Positions 46,018 through 55,540 of a stretch of DNA of 64,000 nucleotides are shown in pieces. A program made the position numbers and the translations under genes. The notes below the pieces were generated by a model. That model ran no database searches and had not been told where the DNA came from. It saw nothing but the letters and a program-made list of their open reading frames with translations. The DNA is taken from assembly GCA_963823675.1 (NCBI GenBank), contig CAWGMT010000013.1:744001-808000 (forward strand). The letters run 5' to 3'. Source of the stretch: CAWGMT01 sp963823675. Its GTDB lineage: Bacteria > Planctomycetota > Planctomycetia > Isosphaerales > Isosphaeraceae. Numbering within the stretch: the stretch's first letter is position 1; each line of letters starts with the position of its first letter.

Positions 46018-48366
46018 TTAGACAGGTTTGCTGCCGTCAACCGTGTCAGTCAGCGACGTCGCCGCGACGGCTTTCGCGGGTGCGGGAGGTGCTGCCGCCG
46101 CACCGTTGCTCTTGCCCGTGGGCGCCGCGAACGCCGGGTTGGTGCCGACGGATTGCTGAAGGCCAGCCATGACCTGACGGGTCACCTCGTCGGTGAACGC
46201 CCTCAAGTCGGATCCTGCCGGTTGCTCAACAAGCTGGAATCCCGATTTCTCCGCGACCAAGAGGCTCACGAGCAAGCCGACAAGTCCGTTCCCCGCGCTC
46301 GCGCCCAAGCCCGGCTGGCCGTCGCTGCCCGTGCCGCCGCCAGCTCCGCCGGCGATGAATACCCGCTCGGGCACCAGCGGCTGGGTGCACTTCGCCAGGT
46401 TCTGGGCGACCACGGACAGGGCGTACAGCCGGGGATCCGAGAAGGAATTGATCTTCTGGAGCAAGACCGAGGCCTCGGACAGACCTTCCTGGAGAATACG
46501 GGCGCCTTCGCCGCGGCCGGCCAGGATGCGCTCCTGGCTGTGGGCCTGGGCGGTGACGACCACTTGCTCGGCCTGTTTGCGAGCCCGAGCGAGTTGGGCC
46601 TCGGCCTCATTCTCGGCGATGCGCACCTGAACCAGCGAGTTCGACAACTGGGTCTGCATCTGCGCCTGGGCCTGGGCTTCGTTGAGCACGCGCAGGTTCT
46701 GGGCCGCGGTGACCTGTTTCGAGTAGGTTTCGACCTGCTCAAGCGACAGTTGCCGCAACCGCAATTGCTCGAGCAACGTCTCGATCTTGCCTCCGGCCTG
46801 CTGCGTGTCGGGCTTGCCGATCAGGACGTCGACACACTCGATGTCGAAATTGTGGAACTTTCTCCCCAGTTCGCCGCTCGACTCGCGCTGGATCGAGTCA
46901 CGATCCTGAAGCAATTCCAGCATGGTTCGCTTGTGGGCGATATCCCGGAAGTAGGCGCTCAAGAGCGGGTCGAGCGTCTGGGTGATCAGCATCTTGACGT
47001 CGCCAAACCGCTGGATCACGCTGGGCGCCTTCTGGTAGTCGATGTGGACCACGACCGACAGGGGCAATGCCGGTTCGTAGGCGTCCTTGGTCACGAGGTC
47101 GATCGAGCGCAGGCTCTCGTCGTAGCGGTGCGCCTCGGTGCGGCCGGTGACCCAGTGCAAGACGAAGTTGGTCGTCGGCACCAGGACAATGCTCCCGGCA
47201 TAGGTGTTGAAGGCGTACTTGCCCGGGCCGAGCGGTTTTTCCTGGACGCCCCGCTCGCCTTCAGCGACGCGTTCGCCGTGGCGGAACGTCTCGCCCGAGA
47301 CGTCGTGGCCGCTCCGTCCGTAGTAACTGACGATCACGCCCACGTAGCCGATCGGGACGATCGTCTTGGGGATCGACTCGATGGTGGCGAACCAGCGGTT
47401 GATGAAGTAAGTACCGTCGGTGAGCGGGACATATTGCTTACCGCGGCGTCCGCCGGCACGGAGGAACGCTTCGGTGTCCTGGAAATTGTTGTGGAAGTCC
47501 TTGTCGTTGCGGTCAACGCCCACGCCCGGGGCGATGATCTCACCCGGGGGAAGGCTCGGACCATCGTGAACCGCGACGATTCCTATGCTGTCGACCGTCA
47601 ACATTCGGCCAGGGTAGAGCGGGTCGGGCGCTTCAACGGGACCGCCAATGATGACGGGATCGAACCCGTCGATCTCGTTCAGCTCGTTCTGCCAGCTCAC
47701 GAGCGTCTTCAGCTCCTTGGAGCCTCCCGCTTCCAGCCGGTAAACCGTCTCCTGGGTCATAACCGTGAAGAGGGCGAGGTTGATCGCGTAGACACCTTCA
47801 CGCAGGAAGGCCCGCTGACGTCCTCGCTGGCCGAGCATCGGCTCCTGGTCCGGACTTGTCGCCTCACCCGAAAGGAAGCGGCGGGCATCCTGAAAGTTGT
47901 TGCAATCGATCACATGGCCCAGCGTCTGGCTTGGCCGCAGTGCTTCGCCGCCGCGGGCATATACGTAACCGATTTTTCCTTGGGGTACCGCGACGAGCGG
48001 AACTTTGTGAATACGGAACTGCCAGCGCCAGAGCCCAAAATGCAAGCCGCCGCGCAGGACTTCGGCCTGGAACCCGGCTTCCCCCGCCAGCGCGATGATC
48101 CCACCCTCGGGTACAGACCCCTTGAGCGACCAGAGTTTCTCGACGATCCCGACCCGGTTGTTGGCGATGTAGCGCAAACCGGCCAGTTCGCTCGCCACCA
48201 CGATCGCAACGATGATACCCAGAAGTGTAAAACCTACCGGCGACCACGACGAGGACGCAGCGAACAGCGGCGGCACGCCCGGTGAAATCGATGCCGCCAA
48301 CAGCGATGCCACGTGCTCTGCGAGTGGCGACCACACAGTTCTTCTCCTTGACGAACGGACGCTCAT
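46018..48366 (-). CDS. Very large SPFH/Band 7 (flotillin-like) protein
   Basis: 782 residues. One membrane segment at about 44-62 (GFTLLGIIVAIVVASELAGL) is followed by LRYIANNRVGIVEKLWSLKG. A duplicated Band 7-like region of about 400 residues follows, with the repeated block LREGVYAINLALFTVMTQE and LTDGTYFINRWFATIESIP. After that come a classical SPFH end, an alanine/glutamate/glutamine coiled coil (LNEAQAQAQMQTQLSNSLVQ) and a C-terminal low-complexity tail. Flotillins are 400-500 residues, so this is nearly twice as long. It would form an oligomer on the membrane. There is no NfeD-like partner beside it. ATG is at 48364-48366. Confidence 0.82.
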   Translation of the reverse strand: MSVRSSRRRTVWSPLAEHVASLLAASISPGVPPLFAASSSWSPVGFTLLGIIVAIVVASELAGLRYIANNRVGIVEKLWSLKGSVPEGGIIALAGEAGFQAEVLRGGLHFGLWRWQFRIHKVPLVAVPQGKIGYVYARGGEALRPSQTLGHVIDCNNFQDARRFLSGEATSPDQEPMLGQRGRQRAFLREGVYAINLALFTVMTQETVYRLEAGGSKELKTLVSWQNELNEIDGFDPVIIGGPVEAPDPLYPGRMLTVDSIGIVAVHDGPSLPPGEIIAPGVGVDRNDKDFHNNFQDTEAFLRAGGRRGKQYVPLTDGTYFINRWFATIESIPKTIVPIGYVGVIVSYYGRSGHDVSGETFRHGERVAEGERGVQEKPLGPGKYAFNTYAGSIVLVPTTNFVLHWVTGRTEAHRYDESLRSIDLVTKDAYEPALPLSVVVHIDYQKAPSVIQRFGDVKMLITQTLDPLLSAYFRDIAHKRTMLELLQDRDSIQRESSGELGRKFHNFDIECVDVLIGKPDTQQAGGKIETLLEQLRLRQLSLEQVETYSKQVTAAQNLRVLNEAQAQAQMQTQLSNSLVQVRIAENEAEAQLARARKQAEQVVVTAQAHSQERILAGRGEGARILQEGLSEASVLLQKINSFSDPRLYALSVVAQNLAKCTQPLVPERVFIAGGAGGGTGSDGQPGLGASAGNGLVGLLVSLLVAEKSGFQLVEQPAGSDLRAFTDEVTRQVMAGLQQSVGTNPAFAAPTGKSNGAAAAPPAPAKAVAATSLTDTVDGSKPV

Positions 48367-48566
48367 GGGCTGCTCGCGGGACGACCCATCACGAGACTCA
48401 GCCTATCTGAAGCATAACCGATTCTTCAGCCCCGAGGGATCGTTCGGCCCCCCGAGTTGACGGTTATTCGTCACCGGCGTCGAATATTGGACGAAATCCA
48501 CCACGGGAGAACCTCCAGAAGGCCACGCCGTTGACTCCGCCGCAAACGAGCGCTTACGCTCTAGGG

Positions 48567-49133
48567 ATGAGCTACGAAGTCGAACTCAAATACCGGCTGG
48601 CCGATTCCGACCGGCTCGTCCGGCGGCTCGCGGAGCTTGGCGCCTCGGCATGCACGTCGATGGTTCAGGCGGATGTTTATCTCAGCCACCCGTCGCGCGA
48701 CTTTGCCCAGACCCATGAAGCCCTGCGCATACGACGTACCGGAAACGAGAATCGTGTCACCTACAAGGGGCCCCGCAAGAGCGGGCCGACCAAGACGCGC
48801 GAGGAGATTGAGATCCGGTTCGCCGACGGTGACGAGGCTTGCGAGCAGTTGGCCCGATTGCTGGAAAACCTGGGGTTCCGTCCGGTCGCGACGGTGCGGA
48901 AGCAACGCACCACCTTCCGGTTGACCGAATCCGCTCGACTGCTGGAGATCGCCATCGACGTCGCGGACGGATTGGGCCAGTTCGCCGAGATCGAGGCTCA
49001 GGCTGCCAATGAGGCCGATCTCCCCGCAGCCCAGGCGGCTGTTCTCGCGGCAGCCGATCAACTGGGATTGACCGAAGTCGAGCCGCGAACATACCTTCGG
49101 ATGTTACTCCAGGCACGGGCCCAATCAACCTGA
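48567..49133 (+). CDS. cyaB: CYTH-domain protein (class IV adenylate cyclase / triphosphatase-like)
   Basis: About 188 residues. ExExK is present in YEVELKYRL, with ALRIRR, RVTYKGP, REEIEI and TFRLTESARLLEIAIDV following. These are the tunnel residues of CYTH domains that bind triphosphates with metal. Members act as class IV adenylate cyclases, thiamine-triphosphatases or inorganic triphosphatases; sequence alone does not decide. ATG 48567 fits the family start; an earlier TTG at 48531 has no site. It is divergent from the SPFH gene. Confidence 0.78.
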   Translation: MSYEVELKYRLADSDRLVRRLAELGASACTSMVQADVYLSHPSRDFAQTHEALRIRRTGNENRVTYKGPRKSGPTKTREEIEIRFADGDEACEQLARLLENLGFRPVATVRKQRTTFRLTESARLLEIAIDVADGLGQFAEIEAQAANEADLPAAQAAVLAAADQLGLTEVEPRTYLRMLLQARAQST

Positions 49134-49343
49134 GCCAGCGGGCGCCAGGTGCCAGGCCAAGGCGGCATGCGCCTTGGTGGAACGAGTTCAACGAGTCCGG
49201 CCCTCGCCAATCTGCCTAGTCAGGGCACGGCGATTGTGGTAAGAACAGCAACCTCCCAGGGGACGGGAGGTTGAAGCCATTTCTCATTTCTTCGACCACC
49301 CCCGTCGGATCAAGCGTGCCCCTTCACTTAGGAGTTCCGCGCG

Positions 49344-50192
49344 ATGGAACGCCGCCGGTTTGTTCCCTCCTCCGAAAGCCTCGAAGGACGCACGCTCCAG
49401 GCAACCGTCAACCCGTTCAATCCATTCGGCGCCCAGGTAACCAGCAACCTGAATATCCCGATCTCATACCAGCAAAAGGCACTCAGGATCGAGCGCCTGC
49501 CGTACTATCTGGAGAAGATCCGCCCGGGCCGGTTCATCCCCAAGCCCGAAATCCAGGAAATCACGGATGCCTTGTTCAACATGATGGACGCCATTCGTAG
49601 ACCGCCGCCGGCGGCTCTCAATCGTTACAACTACGAGCTTCGTCCTGTTGTCTCCAAGCAATCCCTGTCCGCTTCCGACATTCATCGACTCGACTATTCG
49701 TTCAACGCCGTCTTGCGCTCGGCCGAGACGCCTCCGGGGTCGACCTATCTGATGAGCGCGGCGTTGTTTCAAATGGTGAGTCAAGTCGATACCGCCAGCC
49801 CGCAGCCGGTCTACCTCGGCACCAACGACTACTCACTCGTGCTCCAGACCGCTTTGGCGATCGGCCGGCCCATGCCCAGCCCGGCAGTACCCAAGATCGC
49901 CAGAAACAACGGAATCCAGGCCGACGCTCAGCGCATCAAGACTCCGCTCCACCACCCGACATTGGTCGGCACTTACCACTTCCACACCTACATGCAAATC
50001 ATCTCGCCCGCCGGAATCGTGTTCGGCACCACCAATGTCCACAGGAACAACAACTACAAACTGGACGTGACCACTCCGCTCCCTGTCGGCACCTACGAGT
50101 TCCGCTTACAGGCGGTCAACGACGTCGGTCACATAAGTCGCGTCAGCAAACCATTCCTGATCAAGGTCGTGCCGAAACGCAAGCATCACTAG
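49344..50192 (+). CDS. Hypothetical surface protein with LEGR-type N-terminus
   Basis: 282 residues. It opens MERRRFVPSSESLEGRTLQA. The short 'LExR' stretch directly at the N-terminus marks many planctomycete exported surface proteins. The middle is helical (ITDALFNMMDAIRRPP, SASDIHRLDYSFNAVL). The last 90 residues are beta-rich with a fibronectin-like pattern (YTYMQ-type strands, VGTYEFRLQAVNDVG) and a basic end (KRKHH). No catalytic motif is seen. ATG 49344 is well placed. Confidence 0.6.
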   Translation: MERRRFVPSSESLEGRTLQATVNPFNPFGAQVTSNLNIPISYQQKALRIERLPYYLEKIRPGRFIPKPEIQEITDALFNMMDAIRRPPPAALNRYNYELRPVVSKQSLSASDIHRLDYSFNAVLRSAETPPGSTYLMSAALFQMVSQVDTASPQPVYLGTNDYSLVLQTALAIGRPMPSPAVPKIARNNGIQADAQRIKTPLHHPTLVGTYHFHTYMQIISPAGIVFGTTNVHRNNNYKLDVTTPLPVGTYEFRLQAVNDVGHISRVSKPFLIKVVPKRKHH

Positions 50193-50369
50193 ACGACTGC
50201 CTGACAAACGCCGGCGGCAGGCACGCGACGTTTCGCTAAAGAGGCGGCTTCGCCTTGAAGCCTGGGAGCGGCCATCTCATAATAGACCCCTTCGCTCAGA
50301 ATGATCGTTAAATCGCGAGGCATGGGTATCTGGCATCGGCCGTCGCCACCAAGAGAACCTGGACAGCTT

Positions 50370-50513
50370 ATGAAAACCAAGACCCGGCACCGAAAAAGCT
50401 ATAAATGGCGCAAGAAGTGCGATAGTTCGCCCATTGCGAAGGGGCGTCGTGCCAAGATTCACGGCGTGCGTAATCCGAGAAAAGCCGGCCGTGCCGGCGG
50501 CTACGATCTCTGA
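50370..50513 (+). CDS. Small basic protein, about 47 aa
   Basis: I do not recognise it. From ATG 50370 it reads MKTKTRHRKSYKWRKKCDSS, then KGRRAKIHGVRNPRKAGRAG, with about 40% K+R, like a small nucleic-acid or ribosome-associated protein. It might instead start at 50301 with 23 more residues. There is no strong ribosome site. The sharply basic composition next to non-basic frames is the reason for listing it. Confidence 0.35.
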   Translation: MKTKTRHRKSYKWRKKCDSSPIAKGRRAKIHGVRNPRKAGRAGGYDL

Positions 50514-50604
50514 TTCGGGCCCGGCACGGTGCGGGCCACCGCCGCGCGTGGCTCGGCTGGTACTCCTCGGACCCGAAGGTTAACCCCGGCGGTGTAAATT
50601 GGGG

Positions 50605-51834
50605 TTACATGCCGCCTAGAATATGCGCTCGGCCGACGCGGGAGATCGCCTTCATGAACGCAGCCGTGCGCAGCGTGACCCCCTTTCGCTCCGCCAGGTC
50701 GTACATCTCGCGAAAGGCGTCGACGAGCCGGATTTCTTCTTCGCGCTGGATCTGTTCGAGCGGCCAGCGGAAGTGCTGAAGGTTCTGGACCCATTCGAAG
50801 TAGCTGACGATGACGCCGCCGGCGTTGGCGAGCACGTCCGGGACCACCACGATGCCGCGCGAATTGAAGATCTCGTCGGCTTCCGGGCGAGTCGGCCCAT
50901 TGGCGGCCTCGACGATCATCTGGGCTGAAACCGCCTTGGCCATATCACGGTCGAAGATGCCTCCCAAGGCTGCGGGGATCAGGACATCCACGGGCATGGT
51001 CAGGAGCTGCTCGTTCGTGGCGGCGTCGCCCCCCTGGAAGCCGACGATCTTGTGTGACATCGCGACGTGCTTATCGAGTTCGGCGATGTCGAGGCCTTCG
51101 CGATTGACCGCGGCGCCATAAGCGTCGCTGACCCCGATGATCTTGCCGCCGAGCTGATACAGGCAACGAGCCGTGTAGCTGCCCACATTGCCGTAACCCT
51201 GAATGGCGAAAGTCGTACCGGCAACAGCCCGTTTGAGCCGCGCGAGGGCTTCGCGGGTGATGATCGCCACGCCGTAGCCGGTCGCCGCCTCGCGGCCGGC
51301 TGAACCGTGAAATTCGACCGGCTTGCCCGTGACGCAGGCTGGGTGAAACCCCTCATATTTCGAATACTCGTTCATGATCCACGCCATCACCTGCGCGTCG
51401 GTCCCCATGTCGGGCGCGGGAATATCCTTGTACGGCCCGATCATATCGTGAATTTTCTCGATGAACTTCCGGGTCAAGCGTTCTAACTCTGGCTTGGACA
51501 ACTTGTTAGGATTGCAGTTGATCCCTCCCTTGGCGCCGCCGTAGGGAAGATCGACGATCGCGGTTTTCCAGGTCATCAAGCTGGCCAGCGATCGGGCCTC
51601 GTCGTCATCGATTTGGGGGTGGTATCGCAACCCGCCCTTGTAGGGCCCCCGGGCATTGTCATGCTGGACCCGGTAGCCGATGAAGTTGCCGATGTCGCCG
51701 GAATCCAGCTCGATCACAACTTCAACCCGGACCTCACGATCAGGGGTGATCAGCAGCGTGCGGACGTTGTCACTGAGACTGAGGCACTTGGCCGCCTGAT
51801 CGAAATAATGGTTGGTGGCCTCGGAGGCTTGCAT
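50605..51834 (-). CDS. gdhA: Glutamate dehydrogenase (Glu/Leu/Phe/Val family)
   Basis: 409 residues. GPYKGGLRYHP, the catalytic Lys in DLPYGGAKGGINCNP, PAPDMGTDAQVMAWI, the nucleotide-binding glycines QGYGNVGSYTA, and late VEAANGPTRPEAD and ANAGGVIVSYFEW. It is the short hexameric type of about 420 residues, interconverting glutamate and 2-oxoglutarate. Coenzyme choice is not decided here. ATG is at 51832-51834. Confidence 0.92.
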   Translation of the reverse strand: MQASEATNHYFDQAAKCLSLSDNVRTLLITPDREVRVEVVIELDSGDIGNFIGYRVQHDNARGPYKGGLRYHPQIDDDEARSLASLMTWKTAIVDLPYGGAKGGINCNPNKLSKPELERLTRKFIEKIHDMIGPYKDIPAPDMGTDAQVMAWIMNEYSKYEGFHPACVTGKPVEFHGSAGREAATGYGVAIITREALARLKRAVAGTTFAIQGYGNVGSYTARCLYQLGGKIIGVSDAYGAAVNREGLDIAELDKHVAMSHKIVGFQGGDAATNEQLLTMPVDVLIPAALGGIFDRDMAKAVSAQMIVEAANGPTRPEADEIFNSRGIVVVPDVLANAGGVIVSYFEWVQNLQHFRWPLEQIQREEEIRLVDAFREMYDLAERKGVTLRTAAFMKAISRVGRAHILGGM

Positions 51835-52087
51835 CAGATCGCCGGTCCCGTGTTAACTGGAAGCGTTGCCGATTGAGGGGATTGTTCCATAACGCCCAGA
51901 TCCTAACGGACCACCCGCGCGGGCCGCAATGGCAGTGGCCGACCACGGCGATCGAGCCGGCGGCCACACGCCGCGTCCCGGACTGGGCGCGGGCGCCCTT
52001 CAACGATTCCGAGTGCGTCCGGCGGGAACGGGTGATCGTGCGAAAGTCGATCGATGTTCGACCCGAAAGGTGCAGGGGTGACTCAAG

Positions 52088-52861
52088 ATGCAACCATGGC
52101 GGCTCGATGAGTTGAACTACGGCAAAGTCAAATCGACGACCGCTTACGAGGTCGCGGTCTTGCCGCTCGGCGCGACCGAGCCGCACAACCTCCACCTCCC
52201 TTATGGCACCGATACCTTTCAGGTCGAAGCGATCGCCCAGCGAGCGTGCTCGCTTGCGCATGAGCAGGGTGCGCGGGTGCTCTTGCTGCCCGCAATTCCT
52301 TACGGCACCGAGACCAACCAGATGCAGTTCCCGCTGGCGATGAATCTCAACCCGTCGACTCTGGCCCGGGTGATCACCGACTTGGTCGACTCGCTGGCGG
52401 CTCATGGAATCCTGCGCTGCGTGCTCTTGAACGGCCATGGCGGCAACGACCTGAAGTGGGTGCTCCGCGAGCTTCATCGAGCAACGCCCGTGCGGCTGTT
52501 TCTCTGCAACTGGTACAAGGTTGCCAGTGACGTGTACGCGACGATCTTCGAGCAAAAGGACGATCACGCCGGAGAAATGGAGACCAGCATGGGGCTTTGC
52601 CACTTTCCCGATCTGGTCGCGCTGGAAGAAGCCGATGCCGGGGCGATCAAGCCGAGCCGGTTCGAGGCGGTCAACCGGGGCTGGGTCGAGATCACGCGGC
52701 CGTGGCACCTGCTCACGACCAACTCGGGAGCCGGCGACCCACGCGCCGCCACCGCGGCCAAGGGCGAGAAGCTCACTGCGCTTGTCGCGTCACGAATCAG
52801 CTCATTTCTCCGGGAGCTGGCCCAGAGCCCGCTCGATGAGACTTTTCCATTCGAAAGATGA
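52088..52861 (+). CDS. Creatininase-family amidohydrolase
   Basis: 257 residues. The metal-site pattern is PLGATEPHNLHLPYGTD, then LLNGHGGND and HAGEMETSMGL. The same family includes FAPy deformylase and mycofactocin-system peptidase; the exact substrate is unknown. AGGGGTGA lies just ahead of ATG 52088. It is followed after only nine bases by the SCO gene. Confidence 0.87.
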   Translation: MQPWRLDELNYGKVKSTTAYEVAVLPLGATEPHNLHLPYGTDTFQVEAIAQRACSLAHEQGARVLLLPAIPYGTETNQMQFPLAMNLNPSTLARVITDLVDSLAAHGILRCVLLNGHGGNDLKWVLRELHRATPVRLFLCNWYKVASDVYATIFEQKDDHAGEMETSMGLCHFPDLVALEEADAGAIKPSRFEAVNRGWVEITRPWHLLTTNSGAGDPRAATAAKGEKLTALVASRISSFLRELAQSPLDETFPFER

Positions 52862-52870
52862 TAACTAGCC

Positions 52871-53902
52871 GTGGATATCGCAATGTTCCGATGTGATATG
52901 GATCGCCGGTACGTCAAGCTCGCCGCGCTCCTGGCGGTGGAGGCCGGTTTGTGGCTTGCGGTCGCGGGCGGCTGCGGGCCCGCCGGGCCGGGCCGCACGG
53001 GTGACCGGGCGAGTGCGACGGATGGCCAGCCGGGAGCCCGCAAGAACCTGGCCGCCTCGGGCGTCGTCTTGACCGACTACTTGCTCAAAGGGGTTGTCAG
53101 GAAGGTCGAGAAAGACAATGGGCATGTGACAATACGCCATCAAGCGATTCCCGGCTTCATGGATGCGATGACCATGCGGTTTTCGCTCAAGGACAGCGCT
53201 CTGCTGGCGGAACTGCGGCCGGGGGACGAAGTCGAGGGCACATTGCGGGTCGAGACGCGAGGCGGCGTGGTCAACGACTACGAGCTGCGCGGCCTGGCCG
53301 TGACCAAGCCCGCGCCGCGACAAGCCATGATCATCGACCTGGCCAAGGGAAAGATGCAACTGCGCGCCGCGCCCAAGCGGCTCGAGGTGGGAGACCCGGT
53401 TGCGGATTTCGCCATGACCATGCAGGACGGTAAGCTCGTGCGGCTTGCCGACCTGCGCGGCAAGGTGGTCGCGCTCACCTTCATCTACACGCGCTGTCCA
53501 CTCCCCGATTTCTGTCCGCTCATGGACCGTAAGTTCTCGGCGCTCGCCCAGAGCATCGGCGCTTTCCCCGAACGCGCCAAGTACATCCGTTTAATCTCAC
53601 TTTCATTTGATCCAGAGCATGACACTCCCGAAATCTTGCGCAAGCACGCGCTCATTCGCGGGGCGACGCCGCCGCTCTGGTCCTATGCGGTTGCCAGCCA
53701 TGAAGAACTCGCGAAGATCGCGCCGGCGCTCGGCCTTTTTTACGGGCCCACCCAGGGCGAGGTCGCCCATAATCTCTGCACGGCCGTCATCGATCGAGAG
53801 GGAAAGCTGGCTCGCGTTGAAGTTGGAACGCAGAGCAACCGATGGGAAACTGCGGATCTCCTCAAAACAGTTTATTCTCTTATCCCGACTTCAGGAAAAT
53901 GA
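52871..53902 (+). CDS. SCO1/SenC-type copper chaperone with added copper-binding domain
   Basis: 343 residues. A lipoprotein-like leader (LLAVEAGLWLAVAGGC, cysteine 35) precedes two domains. Residues about 70-140 resemble the small periplasmic copper-binding (CusF-like) family (GVVRKVEKDNGHVTIRHQAI, PGFMDAMTMRF). The second is a thioredoxin-fold SCO domain with C209 and C215 in YTRCPLPDFCPL and the copper His in EVAHNLCTAVID. SCO proteins load the copper A site of cytochrome oxidase. No oxidase genes are nearby. The start may be GTG 52871 or ATG 52883. Confidence 0.85.
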   Translation: MDIAMFRCDMDRRYVKLAALLAVEAGLWLAVAGGCGPAGPGRTGDRASATDGQPGARKNLAASGVVLTDYLLKGVVRKVEKDNGHVTIRHQAIPGFMDAMTMRFSLKDSALLAELRPGDEVEGTLRVETRGGVVNDYELRGLAVTKPAPRQAMIIDLAKGKMQLRAAPKRLEVGDPVADFAMTMQDGKLVRLADLRGKVVALTFIYTRCPLPDFCPLMDRKFSALAQSIGAFPERAKYIRLISLSFDPEHDTPEILRKHALIRGATPPLWSYAVASHEELAKIAPALGLFYGPTQGEVAHNLCTAVIDREGKLARVEVGTQSNRWETADLLKTVYSLIPTSGK

Positions 53903-54465
53903 TGGCGCTATCGCTGTCTTACCCGATCTGCTTTTGCTAGAAGGCGTTGCGGCAGATTTCGGCTCCTGGGGCGGCCGGCCGGTTGATTCGTTCCTGCCAC
54001 CTGTCGGCCCCGACGATACGGCATTGGCTTGCTCGAACAAATGTGACGGATCAAAGCGATATAAAAGATTGCAGATTACGGTTGACACTTCTTAGAATAA
54101 CCTTAAGATGTCCTCAAGCACCCACGTTGAGATAAGTTCGCGCAAGATCGTGATGGGGCTGTTGTCGGATATCGTCGGGTCATGCGTCAATTGATCGACG
54201 TGGCCGTTGGTGGTCGGGCAACCTTGACTTAAGGCGTAATCAGCAAGGCTTTGCGCTGGTCTAGTGCCCGCACGCCAAACTGAGTTTCAGGTCGGCATCC
54301 TGGCTTGCAACCGCCAATTCGTGGAGCGAATGCTGGTTGCCTGAGGGCGAAGTAGGTCCACGGGCGACTACATGCGATGCCGTGAGCCCCGGAGATGGAG
54401 TCGGGGGTGCGGACGATCTGCCGCGCGCCAGCAACCGAACCAATTCAGGTCAGGAGGCCATTGTC
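53903..54465. other. Intergenic region with possible promoter
   Basis: About 560 bases with no supported gene. A TTGACA (54082-54087), 16 bases, TAAGAT (54104-54109) pair points rightward toward the ArsR gene, 356 bases ahead. Confidence 0.35.
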
Positions 54466-54828
54466 ATGCCGCCATCAGTCAAAACCAGTGTCAAGAACGC
54501 CCCCAGCGCCAAGGCCGCTCCGGGCCGGCCCAAGGCCGTCAAGGCAGCCGAGCAGCGGTATCATCAGGCACGCCGCGCCTCGATCCTGCTCAAGCACGTC
54601 AGCGATCCGACCCGGCTTCAGGTCATCATGATCCTGTCGGAGGGAGAGCGGCATGTCGGCGCACTGTGCTCGCAGCTCAGCCAGAGCCAGCCCGCCGTCA
54701 GCCATCACCTCGCCCTCCTGCGCCACGGCGGCATCATCGCCCCTCGCCGCCAGGGCAAGAACAACTTCTACAGCCTCACCGATACCGGCTCCGACCTCGC
54801 ACGCGTCGTCAAGAACCTGATCGCTTGA
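54466..54828 (+). CDS. ArsR-family transcriptional regulator
   Basis: 120 residues. I start at ATG 54466 because AGGAGG is eight bases ahead; the longer frame from 54337 has no site. An alanine/lysine-rich N-terminal tail is followed by a winged helix: LLKHVSDPTRLQVIMILSEG, LCSQLSQSQPAVSHHLALLR and GIIAPRRQGKNNFYSLTDTG. The alpha-3 metal motif ELCVCD is replaced by ALCSQL, so it probably senses something other than arsenic. It has no adjoining target gene. Confidence 0.82.
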   Translation: MPPSVKTSVKNAPSAKAAPGRPKAVKAAEQRYHQARRASILLKHVSDPTRLQVIMILSEGERHVGALCSQLSQSQPAVSHHLALLRHGGIIAPRRQGKNNFYSLTDTGSDLARVVKNLIA

Positions 54829-54914
54829 TCGCTCGGCCCGCATTCACGCGCAACACGACGAGTGCAGGACATCAAGCATGCAGTCACTTGCGCGCGAACC
54901 GCCGAAGAACCTCG

Positions 54915-55048
54915 CCCCCTTGCTAAGGGGGGGCAGGGGGGGTGAGCGCGGCACCACCAACGGCTCGGCCAGAGTCGTGCTTTTCCCCCGAGGGCGTTCG
55001 CCACGGCGTTGCTAGCGAGCTGTTCACCCCCGCTTCCCCCCCTTAGCA
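54915..55048. repeat. Palindromic repeat element, split by the insertion sequence
   Basis: The left arm CCCCCTTGCTAAGGGGGGG (54915-54933) continues CAGGGGGGGTGAG. The right arm TTCACCCCCGCTTCCCCCCC then TTAGCA (55024-55048) is its imperfect reverse complement, completed by AAGGGGGGG after the insertion sequence (57386-57393 region). Before the insertion it was therefore a palindrome of about 140 bases. Confidence 0.65.
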
Positions 55049-55540
55049 CAGCGATTTTTTGGGGGCAGTTAATTTTCAAGTGGCCGGCTGCCCCTCGCGG
55101 GTATCCGCCGCCTCGGGCGGTTGCTGTCGAGCCGATCGCCGCAGATTCGGCCGGGTGACCCCTCTCTTGCCCGCGGATCCTTTCGCCATCTCGATCGGGT
55201 TGATTGTCTTCCAAACCGCTGGTTGAACCCGATCGGAGTATACCGCCGAACTCGACGCGAAGCCGCCTGGGCACTGGTCCGGCTGCGCCCAAGGCCTGGC
55301 TGCAATTGAGGGGGCATTTCTGAGCCCCCTACGTCGCGGTCGATGATCCCCCGTCATTGCGCATCCATGTGTGTAATATAAAATATGGCGGTATTCGCTC
55401 CGTATTACTTCAATTTTTCCCCTAATATTGACCAGATGTACAGCCATTAGTCCGCCATATTTTCGTTGACACATTCTGCGCACACTCTTATCCTCTATCC
55501 CAGGATCGTCAGCCCCCATCCCCTACCCGAGGACCCTCCC

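Noticed and set aside
45730..48285. 851-codon plus-strand open frame
   Set aside because: It lies opposite the SPFH gene, whose domains are clear; the composition is that of a reversed coding strand and there is no ribosome site.
54908..55048. CRISPR-like array suggested by repeated G/C runs
   Set aside because: Only two inverted arms, no regular spacers and no cas genes.
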